From assembly GCA_902609685.1 (NCBI GenBank), contig CACLSR010000002.1, forward strand, positions 124,001-188,000: a DNA stretch of 64,000 bases, read 5' to 3'. Shown here piece by piece: positions 39,881 to 48,212 of the stretch. Source of the DNA: an uncultured Pelagibacteraceae bacterium (GTDB lineage: Bacteria > Pseudomonadota > Alphaproteobacteria > Pelagibacterales > Pelagibacteraceae). The notes beneath the pieces were generated by a model. The model had not been told where the DNA came from. It made no database searches and saw only the letters and a list, made by a program, of their open reading frames with translations. Within the stretch, counting starts at the first letter, position 1, and each line of letters opens with the position of its first letter. A program made the position numbers and the translations under genes.

Positions 39881-40508
39881 AGTTCCAAAATATTGGAATA
39901 AAGCTAAAAGATATTTATCCAAAAGGGATAAAATAATGTCAAGATTAATTAAAAATTATCGAAGCCCCAATGAAACGATTCTTACATCAAGAAAGGATAT
40001 TTTTTTTTCATTGTGCAAAAGTATTATTGGTCAGCAAATAAGTGTTGCTGCAGCAAATTCAGTTTTTTTAAAATTTAAGAAAAAATGTAAAAATAAAATT
40101 AATCCTAAAACTGTATCTAAATTGACCTCAACACAACTTAGAAATTGTGGATTAAGTAGGCAAAAAGTTTTAGGAATAAAAAGCTTGGCAAAACAAATCA
40201 TTAATAAATCCTTCAATCCTAAATTAATAAAGAATATGAGTGATGAGGAAGCTATAGTTTATTTATCTAATTTAAGACAAATAGGTAGATGGTCGGCTGA
40301 AATGATTTTACTTTTTACTTATAATAGATCTGACATTTGGCCTATACAAGATATTGGGCTTTTGAGAGCAATTTCTAAAAATTATAATAAAAAATATTTT
40401 CCACCGGAAAAATTTGTGTCTTTACTTCAAAAAAGATTTTCACCTTATTGCTCAGTAGCTACATGGTATTTGTGGAGAAGTATAGATCCTGAGCCTATTC
40501 AGTACTAA
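39873..40508 (+). CDS. alkA: DNA-3-methyladenine glycosylase II (AlkA-like, HhH-GPD)
   Basis: A 211-residue base-excision repair glycosylase. The helix-hairpin-helix reads LRQIGRWSAEM (~135-144), with catalytic Asp160 in WPIQDIGLLRA. The FSLCKSIIGQQISVAAA helix and NCGLSRQKVLGIKSLA match AlkA/MAG. It lacks the Fe-S cysteine cluster of Nth/MutY and the long N-terminal domain of E. coli AlkA. Overlaps DMT transporter by 8 bases and convergent DUF1330 gene by 14. Confidence 0.9.
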   Translation: MTKVPKYWNKAKRYLSKRDKIMSRLIKNYRSPNETILTSRKDIFFSLCKSIIGQQISVAAANSVFLKFKKKCKNKINPKTVSKLTSTQLRNCGLSRQKVLGIKSLAKQIINKSFNPKLIKNMSDEEAIVYLSNLRQIGRWSAEMILLFTYNRSDIWPIQDIGLLRAISKNYNKKYFPPEKFVSLLQKRFSPYCSVATWYLWRSIDPEPIQY

Positions 40509-40791
40509 ATCCCTCAACGATTTGCATGTGTCTTATAGTGGTCTTTTTGGCTAAATCCCAACCAGCTTGATATTCTTTAGATTGATGACATTTTAAAGCT
40601 TGCTCGTAATTTGGAAATTCCCAAACCACAGTTCTTAAAAAATCATCACCATCGAAAGTTGTATGTTTGCCACCTCTAACCAAAGGTAAACCACCATAAC
40701 TTTTAATAATTGGAGTTACTGTCTCTGCATACTTTTTTAAATTTTCTTGGTCATTAACTTTAGTATACAAACTTATCCAATAAGCCTTCAT
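40495..40791 (-). CDS. DUF1330 family protein
   Basis: A 98-residue ferredoxin-like alpha+beta-barrel protein of the DUF1330 family. The AYWISLYTKVND start, the YGGLPLVRGGKHTTFDGDDF core and WEFPNYEQALKCHQSKEYQ are the family hallmarks. No enzymatic role is established for the family. A single gene unit, divergent from the phosphoribosyltransferase gene by 28 bases, with an UCUCC/GGAG-type ribosome-binding site visible as GGAGAAATC before the ATG. Confidence 0.85.
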   Translation of the reverse strand: MKAYWISLYTKVNDQENLKKYAETVTPIIKSYGGLPLVRGGKHTTFDGDDFLRTVVWEFPNYEQALKCHQSKEYQAGWDLAKKTTIRHMQIVEGFSTE

Positions 40792-40819
40792 GATTTCTCC
40801 TTTTTAATTATTTTTAATT

Positions 40820-41362
40820 ATGATAATAAATTTCATGGCAGAGAAATTAATTATCAGTTTTGATGAATATACTCAAATTGTTGAAAAGTTAGCAATACAA
40901 ATTCATGAAAAATATAAACCAACTGTATTAATTGGTATTATGAGAGGGGCAGCTCCTATTATTGATATTTTATCAAGAATTTTGAAATTACCAATCGCAT
41001 ATATTGTTATTCAAAGTTATTCAGGTAAAGGTTTAGAGGATCAACAGGGCCAATTGATGTTTGCAAGAGAAATAAGTTCTTTGGCAAATAATAAAGATTT
41101 TAACAAGGTTCTTCTAATAGATGATCTCTCCGATACTGGTTTAACGCTTAATAAAAGCATTGAGTGGTTGAAAAATTATGGCCCAACTAAAGATTATATA
41201 AAAGAGGTAAAAACTGCTTGTTTATGGAAAAAGAAATCATCAACTTTTGAACCTGATTTTTGTCCTATCAGATTAGATTCAGATCCTTGGATTGTTCAAC
41301 CTACAGAACATTATGAAGAATTGTCTATTGAGGAGATCGTGAAAAAAAATAAACAGGGCTAG
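40820..41362 (+). CDS. Purine phosphoribosyltransferase (Gpt/XPRT-like)
   Basis: An approximately 180-residue type I phosphoribosyltransferase. The PRPP-binding motif VLLIDDLSDTGLTL (~93-106) and the GIMRGAAPI loop are clear; CLWKKKSS and DPWIVQPTEHYE resemble xanthine/hypoxanthine-guanine PRTases. Start may be ATG 40820 or the ATG at 40835 (MAEKLI). The convergent purine permease supports purine salvage. A stem-loop terminator overlaps its stop codon. Confidence 0.82.
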   Translation: MIINFMAEKLIISFDEYTQIVEKLAIQIHEKYKPTVLIGIMRGAAPIIDILSRILKLPIAYIVIQSYSGKGLEDQQGQLMFAREISSLANNKDFNKVLLIDDLSDTGLTLNKSIEWLKNYGPTKDYIKEVKTACLWKKKSSTFEPDFCPIRLDSDPWIVQPTEHYEELSIEEIVKKNKQG

Positions 41363-41379
41363 TATAAACTAGCCCTGTT
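41352..41379 (-). terminator. Rho-independent terminator at the convergent PRTase/permease junction
   Basis: A perfect 12-base inverted repeat (AACAGGGCTAGT 41352-41363 and its complement 41368-41379) with a 4-base loop. On the minus strand it is followed by a T-rich run (TATTTTTTTT), so it terminates the purine permease transcript. The stem includes the stop codon of the plus-strand PRTase gene (41360-41362), which may use it as a 3' stabiliser. Confidence 0.88.
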
Positions 41380-41389
41380 CAATTAATAT

Positions 41390-42700
41390 TTAAGCAACTG
41401 CAAAACTTACAACACTCAAAATTGCTATTACCCATATAGCTGGTGAAGTAGTTGAAAATTTACCAGTAAATATCTTGATCAATGCGTATGATACAAAAGC
41501 TAGAGCAATACCATTACTGATACTATAAGTTAAAGGCATAGCGATCATCGCAAGAATTGCTGGAGCAGATTCTGAAACATCATTCCACTCTATGTCAGTA
41601 ATATTTCTTATAAATAGAACTGAAACAAAAAGTAAAGCAGCACCATCAATTTGTTTTGGTAAACTAGTCGCTAAGGGTGCAAAAAATATACATGCTAAAA
41701 ATAATATACCAATAACCAAAGAGGTCATTCCAGTTTTTCCACCAGCTTTTACCCCAGCCCCAGACTCAACGTAACTAGTTACAGTTGTAGTTCCCATTAC
41801 AGCTCCTGCAACAGTACTAACGCTGTCTGATAACATTGCTTTATTGATGTCTTTAACTTTTCCATCTTTGCCAACTTTTCCAGCTACATTGGCAACTGAA
41901 GTTAAAGTTCCTGCAGTATCAAAAAAGTCAACAAACAATAGAGTAAATATGACTGTAGACATTCCAGCTGTCATAGCTGCAGATAAATCAAACTCAAAAA
42001 GATAAGTCATTGAAGGTGGAGCACTTGCGATACCATTAAACTTTGCAAGACCCGTAGCCCAAGCAATTATACTAAATACTAAAATACCAATAATGATATT
42101 ACCTTTGATGTTCATCTTATCTAAAACAATTATTGCAATAAAAGTTGCGCATCCCAATAAAACAAGTGGATCACTTAAATTTCCAAGCTGTACTAATGTT
42201 ACAGGATTATCAACAACTACCTCCATTATCTGAAGACCAATAATTGCTAAGAACAAACCAATTCCTGCGCCAATTCCTAACTTTAAACTCTTAGGGATAG
42301 AGTTGATAAGCCATGCTCTTATTGGTGTTAATGATATAATTAAAAATAATACTCCAGCAACTAATACAGCACCCAAAGCTTGTTGCGGTGTATATCCCAT
42401 ACCTGCACAAACTCCAAAAGCTACAAAAGCATTAATTCCCATTCCTGGCGCAAGACCAATCGGCCAAGTTTTTCCATGAAATGCCATTATGAAACAAGCC
42501 AAAGCAGTTGCTAGAATAGTTGCAGTGTAAACTGCGCCGAAATCAAAGAAACCTTTTTCGGGTCCAGCAAATTCACCTGATAAAATAAACGGATTTAAAA
42601 ACATAATGTAGGCCATGGTTAAAAAAGTAGTAGTCCCGGCTATTACTTCTGTTTTAAAATCTGTTTTGTGTTTTTTGTATTCAAAATATTTGTCTAACAT
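41390..42700 (-). CDS. Purine permease, AzgA-like NCS2 family
   Basis: A 436-residue transporter with about 13 hydrophobic segments. AzgA-type marks: the N-terminal GTTTFLTMAYIMFLNPFIL stretch, PIGLAPGMGINAFVAFG, FVDFFDTAGTLTSVANVAG and TTTVTSYVESGAGVKAGGKTGMTSL-type segment. These fit guanine/hypoxanthine/adenine uptake rather than uracil/xanthine UraA-like members. Preceded by an AGGAGG-type site. Converges on a purine phosphoribosyltransferase. Confidence 0.9.
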   Translation of the reverse strand: MLDKYFEYKKHKTDFKTEVIAGTTTFLTMAYIMFLNPFILSGEFAGPEKGFFDFGAVYTATILATALACFIMAFHGKTWPIGLAPGMGINAFVAFGVCAGMGYTPQQALGAVLVAGVLFLIISLTPIRAWLINSIPKSLKLGIGAGIGLFLAIIGLQIMEVVVDNPVTLVQLGNLSDPLVLLGCATFIAIIVLDKMNIKGNIIIGILVFSIIAWATGLAKFNGIASAPPSMTYLFEFDLSAAMTAGMSTVIFTLLFVDFFDTAGTLTSVANVAGKVGKDGKVKDINKAMLSDSVSTVAGAVMGTTTVTSYVESGAGVKAGGKTGMTSLVIGILFLACIFFAPLATSLPKQIDGAALLFVSVLFIRNITDIEWNDVSESAPAILAMIAMPLTYSISNGIALAFVSYALIKIFTGKFSTTSPAIWVIAILSVVSFAVA

Positions 42701-42824
42701 TATTCCTCCTATTCTGACTAAATAGATGATTCTTTTGATAAATACTTAGCCAAATCTAATTTTATCAACATAATTCAACTAAGAAGTTTATATTTTGGTC
42801 ATATTTAGAAGATAGAATATAAAA

Positions 42825-43130
42825 ATGAGAAATTTTAAATTAATCGTGTTGTTACTTAGTTTCTTCTTAATGGTTACCGCATGCCAGACCGTACAAGAAA
42901 AAACTGATAAAATTGTTGAGCAAGAAAATAAAAGATTGAGTAAATACATAGGTCAATTATCCAGTGAACTTAAAATTGATCTAGGAAATCCTGATGAAGA
43001 TTTTAAGAACGAAAAAGGAAATCAAGTTCTTGTTTATAAAACAAAAAAATATGGTATTTCTTGTGAAAGAAAATTTGAGGTAGACACTAACTCAGTCGTG
43101 ATTGGATTTTTATCAAAAGGATGTTTTTAG
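42825..43130 (+). CDS. Small lipoprotein of unknown function
   Basis: A 101-residue predicted lipoprotein. The signal segment ends with lipobox VTAC, acylated Cys at residue 20. The mature part has a short helical stretch (KTDKIVEQENKRLSKY) and then a beta-rich region with two Cys residues (positions ~79 and near the last residue, KGCF) that could form a disulfide. I do not recognise the family. A monocistronic gene between purine permease and hsp20. Confidence 0.75.
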   Translation: MRNFKLIVLLLSFFLMVTACQTVQEKTDKIVEQENKRLSKYIGQLSSELKIDLGNPDEDFKNEKGNQVLVYKTKKYGISCERKFEVDTNSVVIGFLSKGCF

Positions 43131-43171
43131 TTTACCTGCGGAGCTAGTTACCCCGCAAGCAAGGCTTTAAA

Positions 43172-43618
43172 TTATCTAATTTCGATTAGTTTTTTCTTCT
43201 TATGCTCTGGTACAATTCTCTCGCAAGATATTGTTAAAAGTCCATCTTTGAGTTCAGCACCATTTACTTTAACATCATCAGCAATTGTAAATGATCTAGC
43301 AAATTGTCTTTGAGATATTCCTTTATGAATGATCTCTCCATCAGCATTTTTATCTTCAGATTTATCAACTTGTTTTGTTCTTACAGTTAATAAATTATCT
43401 TCGAACTCAACCTCAACATCTTTTTTGTTGAATCCTGCTAAAGCAACTTCAATAGCGTAGTTATCTTTACCAGTCTTTCTGATGTTGTATGGTGGGTAAT
43501 TGGATTGCATTGTCATTGCACCATTTCCCAACATATTCTCAAATTGATCAAACATGTCGTCGAACCCAATCGAGAATGGTCTTAATGAGTTAAATATAGA
43601 TAGATCCTTACTTGTCAT
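43172..43618 (-). CDS. ibpA: Small heat-shock protein, Hsp20/IbpA family
   Basis: A 148-residue alpha-crystallin-type holdase. The core domain (~35-135) includes PPYNIRKTGKDNYAIEVALAGFNKKDVEV by pattern (YNIxK, ALAGF), RQFARSFTIADDV and DGLLTISCERIVPE, with the IEI/IEIR C-terminal tail. The ATG at 43618 follows a strong Shine-Dalgarno, AAGGAGG; a TTG at 43639 is rejected as it lies in the leader hairpin. A sigma-32-like promoter and a ROSE-like RNA thermometer lie upstream, so heat induction is expected at two levels. Confidence 0.94.
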   Translation of the reverse strand: MTSKDLSIFNSLRPFSIGFDDMFDQFENMLGNGAMTMQSNYPPYNIRKTGKDNYAIEVALAGFNKKDVEVEFEDNLLTVRTKQVDKSEDKNADGEIIHKGISQRQFARSFTIADDVKVNGAELKDGLLTISCERIVPEHKKKKLIEIR

Positions 43619-43622
43619 ATAT

Positions 43623-43640
43623 CCTCCTTTGTTAAGCAAG
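43623..43640 (-). ncRNA. ROSE-like RNA thermometer hairpin over the hsp20 Shine-Dalgarno
   Basis: In the hsp20 leader, UUGCU (43639-43635) can pair with AGGAG (43628-43624) across a 6-nt loop, with one G-G mismatch. This U-U/C-G-C-U against AGGA(G) pairing with a central G-G is the conserved core of ROSE thermometers found before hsp20 genes in alpha- and gammaproteobacteria. C43640-G43623 extends the stem. Only this 3' hairpin was worked out; upstream stems were not convincing by eye. Confidence 0.55.
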
Positions 43641-43677
43641 TTTATTTATAAGCCCCATTAGGCGACCTACCTTACTT

Positions 43678-43705
43678 ATATAGGAACGATTAAAGTTTTT
43701 TCAAG
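43678..43705 (-). promoter_or_regulatory. Sigma-32-like heat-shock promoter of hsp20
   Basis: On the minus strand CTTGAAA (43705-43699), a perfect sigma-32 -35 element, is followed by 14 bases and CCTATAT (43684-43678), close to the CCCCATNT -10. The start site would be near 43671, giving a leader of about 53 bases. The groES promoter has the same spacing and near-identical boxes. Confidence 0.72.
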
Positions 43706-43714
43706 ATGGAGAAA

Positions 43715-45790
43715 TTAAATTTTTTTTGAAATTTTTAGTGCAAAAGCATAGTCCAAAGCTATTTCTTCTATAGCACCATCTCTACCTGATTTTCCACCAT
43801 GACCTGCATCCATTTCTGTTTTTAGAAGTAATAAATTATTATCTGTTTTTAAGTCTCTTAGCTTGGCAGTAAATTTAGCAGGCTCATCAAATAATACTCT
43901 ATTATCACTTAAACTAGTGGTAATTAACATATGAGGGTAGTCCATTTTTTTTATATTATTATAAGGTGCATAAGAGAATATATAATCAAAGTGATCTTTA
44001 TTATCTTTGGCATTACCAAACTCATCAAATTCACCAACTGTTAATGGTAGAGAATGATCAAGGTTAGTAGTTAAAGAGTCAACAAATGGAACCGCCATTA
44101 TAATTCCTAAAAATAATTTTGGAGATTGGTTTACCACTGCTCCCATTAATAATCCACCTGCAGATCCACCCATACCAATTATGTTTCCAGTAGAAGAGTA
44201 TTTATTTTCAATTAAATATTTAGCTGCATAAATATAATCCTCAAAAGTATTTTTTTTGTTTGTTAATTTTCCTTCTTTCCACCATTTCATACCTTTTTCC
44301 ATTCCACCTCTAATATGAGCTGTAGCCCAGATGATATCTCTGTTGACCAAACTCAAACGTGTAGATGAAAAACTAGGGCTCATTGAATTTCCATATGAAC
44401 CATAACCGTACAATAAGACATTTGCAGTTCCATCAATCTTGGTTTTCTTATGTCTTGTTATTGTTAAAGGAACCATTCTTCCATCATGAGATTTATATTC
44501 AATTCTCTCTACGATATAATCTTCTGAATTATGGCCTGATGGAATTTCTTGTTCTTTAACTAATTTTTTAGATTTATCTGAGAGATTATATGAATAAACT
44601 CTTGAAGGAGTTTTCGGCGATGAATATCCAAGGTAAATTTCGTCTGTGTTTCGATCTTTTTGTTTGAGAGAAATATTTGGTACGTACACTTTTTCATTTG
44701 AAAAAATTAATTCTTCCTCAAAATTTGTTGATATATTTCTAATGAATAACTTATCTAATGCATTAGAAGTTTCTGATCGAATTATCCAATTTTTTAAAAA
44801 TACACAACCACCAATTAAAACTTCATTTTTTGAAGGTACAAAAGGTTTCCAATTTTGGTTCTCTAAGCTTGAAGAGATATCAATCTTAAAATCTTCAGCA
44901 TTATTATTTGTATGATTGTAAAAATTTTTAGCCCAAGAATTTATAGAGTATAAAATTCCTCTTTGTCTTTTAATGATTAATTTTGGTTTTGGAGTTATTT
45001 CATCAACACCAAAGTAGTATTGCTCTGATGTGTTGTGATCAGAAGTTGTTATTAGATAATATTTTTCATCAGAAGTTAAGCTTATTCCAACTGTAAAAGC
45101 TTCACTTTTTTCTTCAAAGACCAAATAATCCTCACTTAAATGGTCTCCAATTTTATGTCTATATATTTTTCGGGCACGATGATTTTCATCTAATTTTGAG
45201 TAAAAAATATATTTATCGTCTAGACTAAAAGTAATACTACCAGATGTGTCCATTATTTCTTTTGTGACCAACTTATTTGTTGAAATATCTCTTATGAAGA
45301 TTTTGTAATACTCTGATCCTTTGGTATCGAGAGAATATGCAAGTAATGTATCGTTATGGCTTACTTCTAAATCTCCCACTCCAAAATATTCAACGCCTAA
45401 TTTTTCTTTTTCTTTATCTCCGTTCCAAATTTCTTCAACATTATCTGTATTAATTTTTTTACGTAGTTTGATAGAATAATTCCCTTTTGTCGTGGTTTTT
45501 GTCCAATAATCATAAGTATGGTCTCTAAAAGGAAGAGACTCATCATCTAATTTTATTCTCCCCTTTATTTCATCAAAAAGTTTTTTCTGTAAGTCTTTAG
45601 TATCTTTAAGATGGTGGTCAGTATAATTGTTTTCTTCAATCAAGTATTTTTTTACTTCTGGATTTAATTTATTTTTATCTTTTAAGACTTCAAGAATATC
45701 TTTTTGATGTATCCAGCTGTAATTATCTTCCCAACTTGTGTTGTGACAAGATTTTATTTCCAGTTTTTTTCTAAGTTGTGGTACCTTCAT
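43715..45790 (-). CDS. ptrB: Oligopeptidase B (prolyl oligopeptidase family S9A)
   Basis: About 691 residues. The N-terminal half forms a seven-bladed propeller; the C-terminal alpha/beta hydrolase domain has the nucleophile in GMGGSAGG (Ser ~543) and the catalytic His in DAGHGGKSGR (~664). The GGMEKGMKWW segment (RGG(E/M)xG) is typical. It cleaves after basic residues in peptides shorter than ~30 aa. No signal peptide, so cytosolic. The ATG at 45790 is preferred over a TTG two codons earlier. Only 17 bases separate it from the divergent J-domain gene. Confidence 0.93.
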   Translation of the reverse strand: MKVPQLRKKLEIKSCHNTSWEDNYSWIHQKDILEVLKDKNKLNPEVKKYLIEENNYTDHHLKDTKDLQKKLFDEIKGRIKLDDESLPFRDHTYDYWTKTTTKGNYSIKLRKKINTDNVEEIWNGDKEKEKLGVEYFGVGDLEVSHNDTLLAYSLDTKGSEYYKIFIRDISTNKLVTKEIMDTSGSITFSLDDKYIFYSKLDENHRARKIYRHKIGDHLSEDYLVFEEKSEAFTVGISLTSDEKYYLITTSDHNTSEQYYFGVDEITPKPKLIIKRQRGILYSINSWAKNFYNHTNNNAEDFKIDISSSLENQNWKPFVPSKNEVLIGGCVFLKNWIIRSETSNALDKLFIRNISTNFEEELIFSNEKVYVPNISLKQKDRNTDEIYLGYSSPKTPSRVYSYNLSDKSKKLVKEQEIPSGHNSEDYIVERIEYKSHDGRMVPLTITRHKKTKIDGTANVLLYGYGSYGNSMSPSFSSTRLSLVNRDIIWATAHIRGGMEKGMKWWKEGKLTNKKNTFEDYIYAAKYLIENKYSSTGNIIGMGGSAGGLLMGAVVNQSPKLFLGIIMAVPFVDSLTTNLDHSLPLTVGEFDEFGNAKDNKDHFDYIFSYAPYNNIKKMDYPHMLITTSLSDNRVLFDEPAKFTAKLRDLKTDNNLLLLKTEMDAGHGGKSGRDGAIEEIALDYAFALKISKKI

Positions 45791-45807
45791 AAACAAAGAA
45801 GAATTAT

Positions 45808-46311
45808 ATGAATATCATAATTTATACATTAGTCATTTTGACTATTTTATACTTTCTATTGAAATTTATAACTAAGATTTCCTCAAAAAAAATATCAAAA
45901 GGTCTAAGGATTTTATTAATAATTGGATTCATTGTATTAGCAATTTTATTTGCTATCGGTGGGCGTTTTTTATTAACGTTACCTTTTACACTGGCTAGTC
46001 TTGCATTGTTAAAATTAAAAGGCCTTTCTATTTTTCAATTAATATCGCTTTATAGATTAATTCAAACATTGAGAAGATCAGGAAGATTTTCTTTTAATCA
46101 ATCGAACTTAAACAACTCATCTTCAATATCAGTTGCTGAAGCATATAAAATATTAAATTTAGACGTGAATGATAAAATTACCAAAGAAGACGTTAACAAA
46201 GCTTATGTAAAAATACAAAAAAAGATACATCCAGATATATCTCCAGAAACCTCAAGACTTTCTGCAATTGTAAATGAGGCCAAAGAAATTGTTCTCAAAG
46301 ATTTAAGTTAA
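45808..46311 (+). CDS. Membrane-anchored J-domain (DnaJ-like) protein
   Basis: A 167-residue protein. Two hydrophobic segments (~3-20 and ~33-65) precede a linker and a C-terminal J-like domain (~108-167) with the HPD tripeptide in KKIHPDISPE and the EAYKILNLD start. The layout resembles TIM14/Pam18-like and bacterial DnaJ-like membrane proteins that recruit Hsp70 to the membrane. Neither dnaK nor dnaJ is in the window. Overlaps convergent glycosyltransferase gene by 4 bases. Confidence 0.82.
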   Translation: MNIIIYTLVILTILYFLLKFITKISSKKISKGLRILLIIGFIVLAILFAIGGRFLLTLPFTLASLALLKLKGLSIFQLISLYRLIQTLRRSGRFSFNQSNLNNSSSISVAEAYKILNLDVNDKITKEDVNKAYVKIQKKIHPDISPETSRLSAIVNEAKEIVLKDLS

Positions 46312-47246
46312 TCTTTAAATTTATTAATTACATTTATCACTTCACTCACAGAAATTAGATTCGGGTCTGCATTAGTTCCATGAGTAATCTCATCGATATT
46401 ATATCCTTTGGGTATAATTCTATAATAATTATTACTATAGTCTGTATAAGCCCTTGGAGCATCTAATAAAAATACCAAGCTTTTTTTTCCAGTCTGTGAA
46501 GTAATATGTGACCCAAAGGAGTCATTACCTACATACATATTTGCAGAACATATGTAGGGAATCACATCGTAAATATTTTTATCACTTAGAGTTAGGAAAT
46601 TATTTTTTTTAAGATTGTTTATAATTTCAGTTTCAATATCCTTTTCATTTGGGCCACATAAAATAAAAAAAAAATAATCTCCTGTTTCATTAAGGCTATT
46701 AATTAAATTGGCAAAGTTTTTCGCTCCCCATCTTGTTGTTGGTCCTGATGATCCTGCACCAATCACGATTTTATAGCTATTATTATTTAATTCTTTTTGA
46801 ACTTTTACTACTCTTTCCTCTTTAACAAAAAATTTTGCTTCAGTATTACAATTACTTGTTTTAAGAAATTTTTCAGTAAATTTTTTTGCAGTATTAATTA
46901 AATGCAAATTTTTTTTTTTGAAGAAACTATAAGAATAAATGTTTTTTATGCCAGCAAATTTAGCCGCAAAATATATTCTTAAACTTGGATAGTAAATTAA
47001 TAGATTTTCAAAATTGAATTTTTTGAGAATTCTGCTTAGCTGGAAAATATCAAAAAATTTTTTATTATATTGATTTAAGTAGTAGACATTTTCTATAAAC
47101 GGGTCATCAGCTAGTGCATCTTTTAAATTTTTACATAATGTAATGATGGTAACAGGTCCATATTTTCTTGCAATTTGATGACAATAAGAGAGATGGAGTA
47201 AATTAGCGCCTAAGCCAGTATAACTTAAATAAATACCTGTTTTCAT
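46308..47246 (-). CDS. Glycosyltransferase family 9-like protein
   Basis: A 312-residue protein with the GT-B fold of heptosyltransferase-like enzymes: GLGANLLHLSYCHQIARKYG at the N-terminus, then GAGSSGPTTRWGAKNFANLI, FFILCGPNE and the C-terminal VGNDSFGSHITSQTGKKSLVFL (donor-binding stretch by family pattern VGNDSG.H). It likely adds a sugar to a surface glycan or LPS core. Coupled to the epimerase gene by a 4-base overlap. The acceptor is unknown. Confidence 0.82.
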   Translation of the reverse strand: MKTGIYLSYTGLGANLLHLSYCHQIARKYGPVTIITLCKNLKDALADDPFIENVYYLNQYNKKFFDIFQLSRILKKFNFENLLIYYPSLRIYFAAKFAGIKNIYSYSFFKKKNLHLINTAKKFTEKFLKTSNCNTEAKFFVKEERVVKVQKELNNNSYKIVIGAGSSGPTTRWGAKNFANLINSLNETGDYFFFILCGPNEKDIETEIINNLKKNNFLTLSDKNIYDVIPYICSANMYVGNDSFGSHITSQTGKKSLVFLLDAPRAYTDYSNNYYRIIPKGYNIDEITHGTNADPNLISVSEVINVINKFKD

Positions 47247-48178
47247 AAATTCTTGTACATTTCTTGAATTAATTTTTTACCAAATATTTTAAATTTGAAT
47301 TTAAATTTATTTTTAAGGTACAAAGAATTTTTACTAGACCCAATTAAATATTTTTTTTCATTTTTTCTAAAGAATTTGCTATTTATAGTATAATACTTTT
47401 CATAATTAAGACCATTTAAACTATAAGCCCTTTTAATAATTTCTTTACCAGAAATTTTATTTCCAGCAGATATAAAAAAATCTTTGGTTTTTAATTTTGA
47501 TGTCAGCAATACAGCCTTAACGATTTCAGTTATCCACGAATAATCTCTAAAAGTATCTATGTTTCCAACTGTAATTTTTTTTTTATTTTTTGCTCCCAAA
47601 CAAACTTTTTTAATAAAAAAGTCTCGATCTCTCAAAGGAGACTCTACTTGCATAAAAACTAAGTTTGACGCATTTACTCCGAGTTTTCTATATTTTTTAA
47701 TTAAATTAAATACCTTTTGCTGAGTTTTTATATAAGGGTTTTTATTAGATGAGAATGTAGAATTTATGTTTACAAACCCACTAATTGAAGAAAATATATA
47801 ACCTGAATTTGCTTTATAAAATTTTATATCTAATTTTTTTTTTTTCAAAAAAACTAAAAAATTTTTAGTTCCATTATAATGAGAGTCAAATGTTTCTTTT
47901 TTATTTTCTAAACTCTTTGTCAAAGAACTTTGTCCACTGAAATAAAAAATTTTCTTTGGCTTATATTTTTTTACGATTTTCTCTATTTCATCTTTTTTAT
48001 TGGTATTAAGTTTTTCAAATTTAATCTTATTTCGAATTTTGAGATATTTATAATTATTAAAATTTTTATTTAATGATCTAGAGGTAACAATCACTATTTG
48101 TTTATTCTTTAAAAGTTCAGCTGACAGATATGCACCCAATACACCTGAACCAATGATTAAGTTTACTCTTTTATTCAT
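47243..48178 (-). CDS. NAD-dependent epimerase/dehydratase (extended SDR)
   Basis: A 311-residue extended short-chain dehydrogenase. GSGVLGAYLSAEL (~11-23) is the dinucleotide motif; the catalytic Tyr-x3-Lys pattern may be YIKTQQK after the SGYIFSS segment, and the RDRDFFIKK and RDYSWITEIV motifs resemble GDP-mannose dehydratase/4-keto reductase relatives. Likely a nucleotide-sugar enzyme serving the coupled glycosyltransferase. Strongly Lys/Asn/Phe-rich. The substrate is unknown. Confidence 0.8.
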   Translation of the reverse strand: MNKRVNLIIGSGVLGAYLSAELLKNKQIVIVTSRSLNKNFNNYKYLKIRNKIKFEKLNTNKKDEIEKIVKKYKPKKIFYFSGQSSLTKSLENKKETFDSHYNGTKNFLVFLKKKKLDIKFYKANSGYIFSSISGFVNINSTFSSNKNPYIKTQQKVFNLIKKYRKLGVNASNLVFMQVESPLRDRDFFIKKVCLGAKNKKKITVGNIDTFRDYSWITEIVKAVLLTSKLKTKDFFISAGNKISGKEIIKRAYSLNGLNYEKYYTINSKFFRKNEKKYLIGSSKNSLYLKNKFKFKFKIFGKKLIQEMYKNL

Positions 48179-48212
48179 TTTTTTTTGAATTATTATATGT
48201 TTTAAAAAATAT

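Noticed and set aside
42795-42823. TTGGTC-17-TATAAA promoter-like pair before the small lipoprotein gene
   Set aside because: The -10 ends one base before the ATG, so the start site would fall inside the signal peptide, whose lipobox requires the 42825 start. It is probably chance in AT-rich DNA, or the real start site is upstream.
42701-42824. Purine riboswitch before the purine permease
   Set aside because: The 124-base gap shows no TATA-closed three-way junction pattern or conserved loop pair; nothing beyond AT-rich spacer and an AGGAGG-type site is visible.
43135-43160. GC-rich stem (GCGG...CCGC) between the small lipoprotein and hsp20
   Set aside because: A 6-bp stem with one wobble but no T-tract on either strand, so not convincing as a terminator. 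It is too short for a tRNA.
43619-43639. Upstream TTG start for hsp20
   Set aside because: It lies in the UUGCU arm of the leader hairpin and before the strong Shine-Dalgarno that serves the ATG at 43618.
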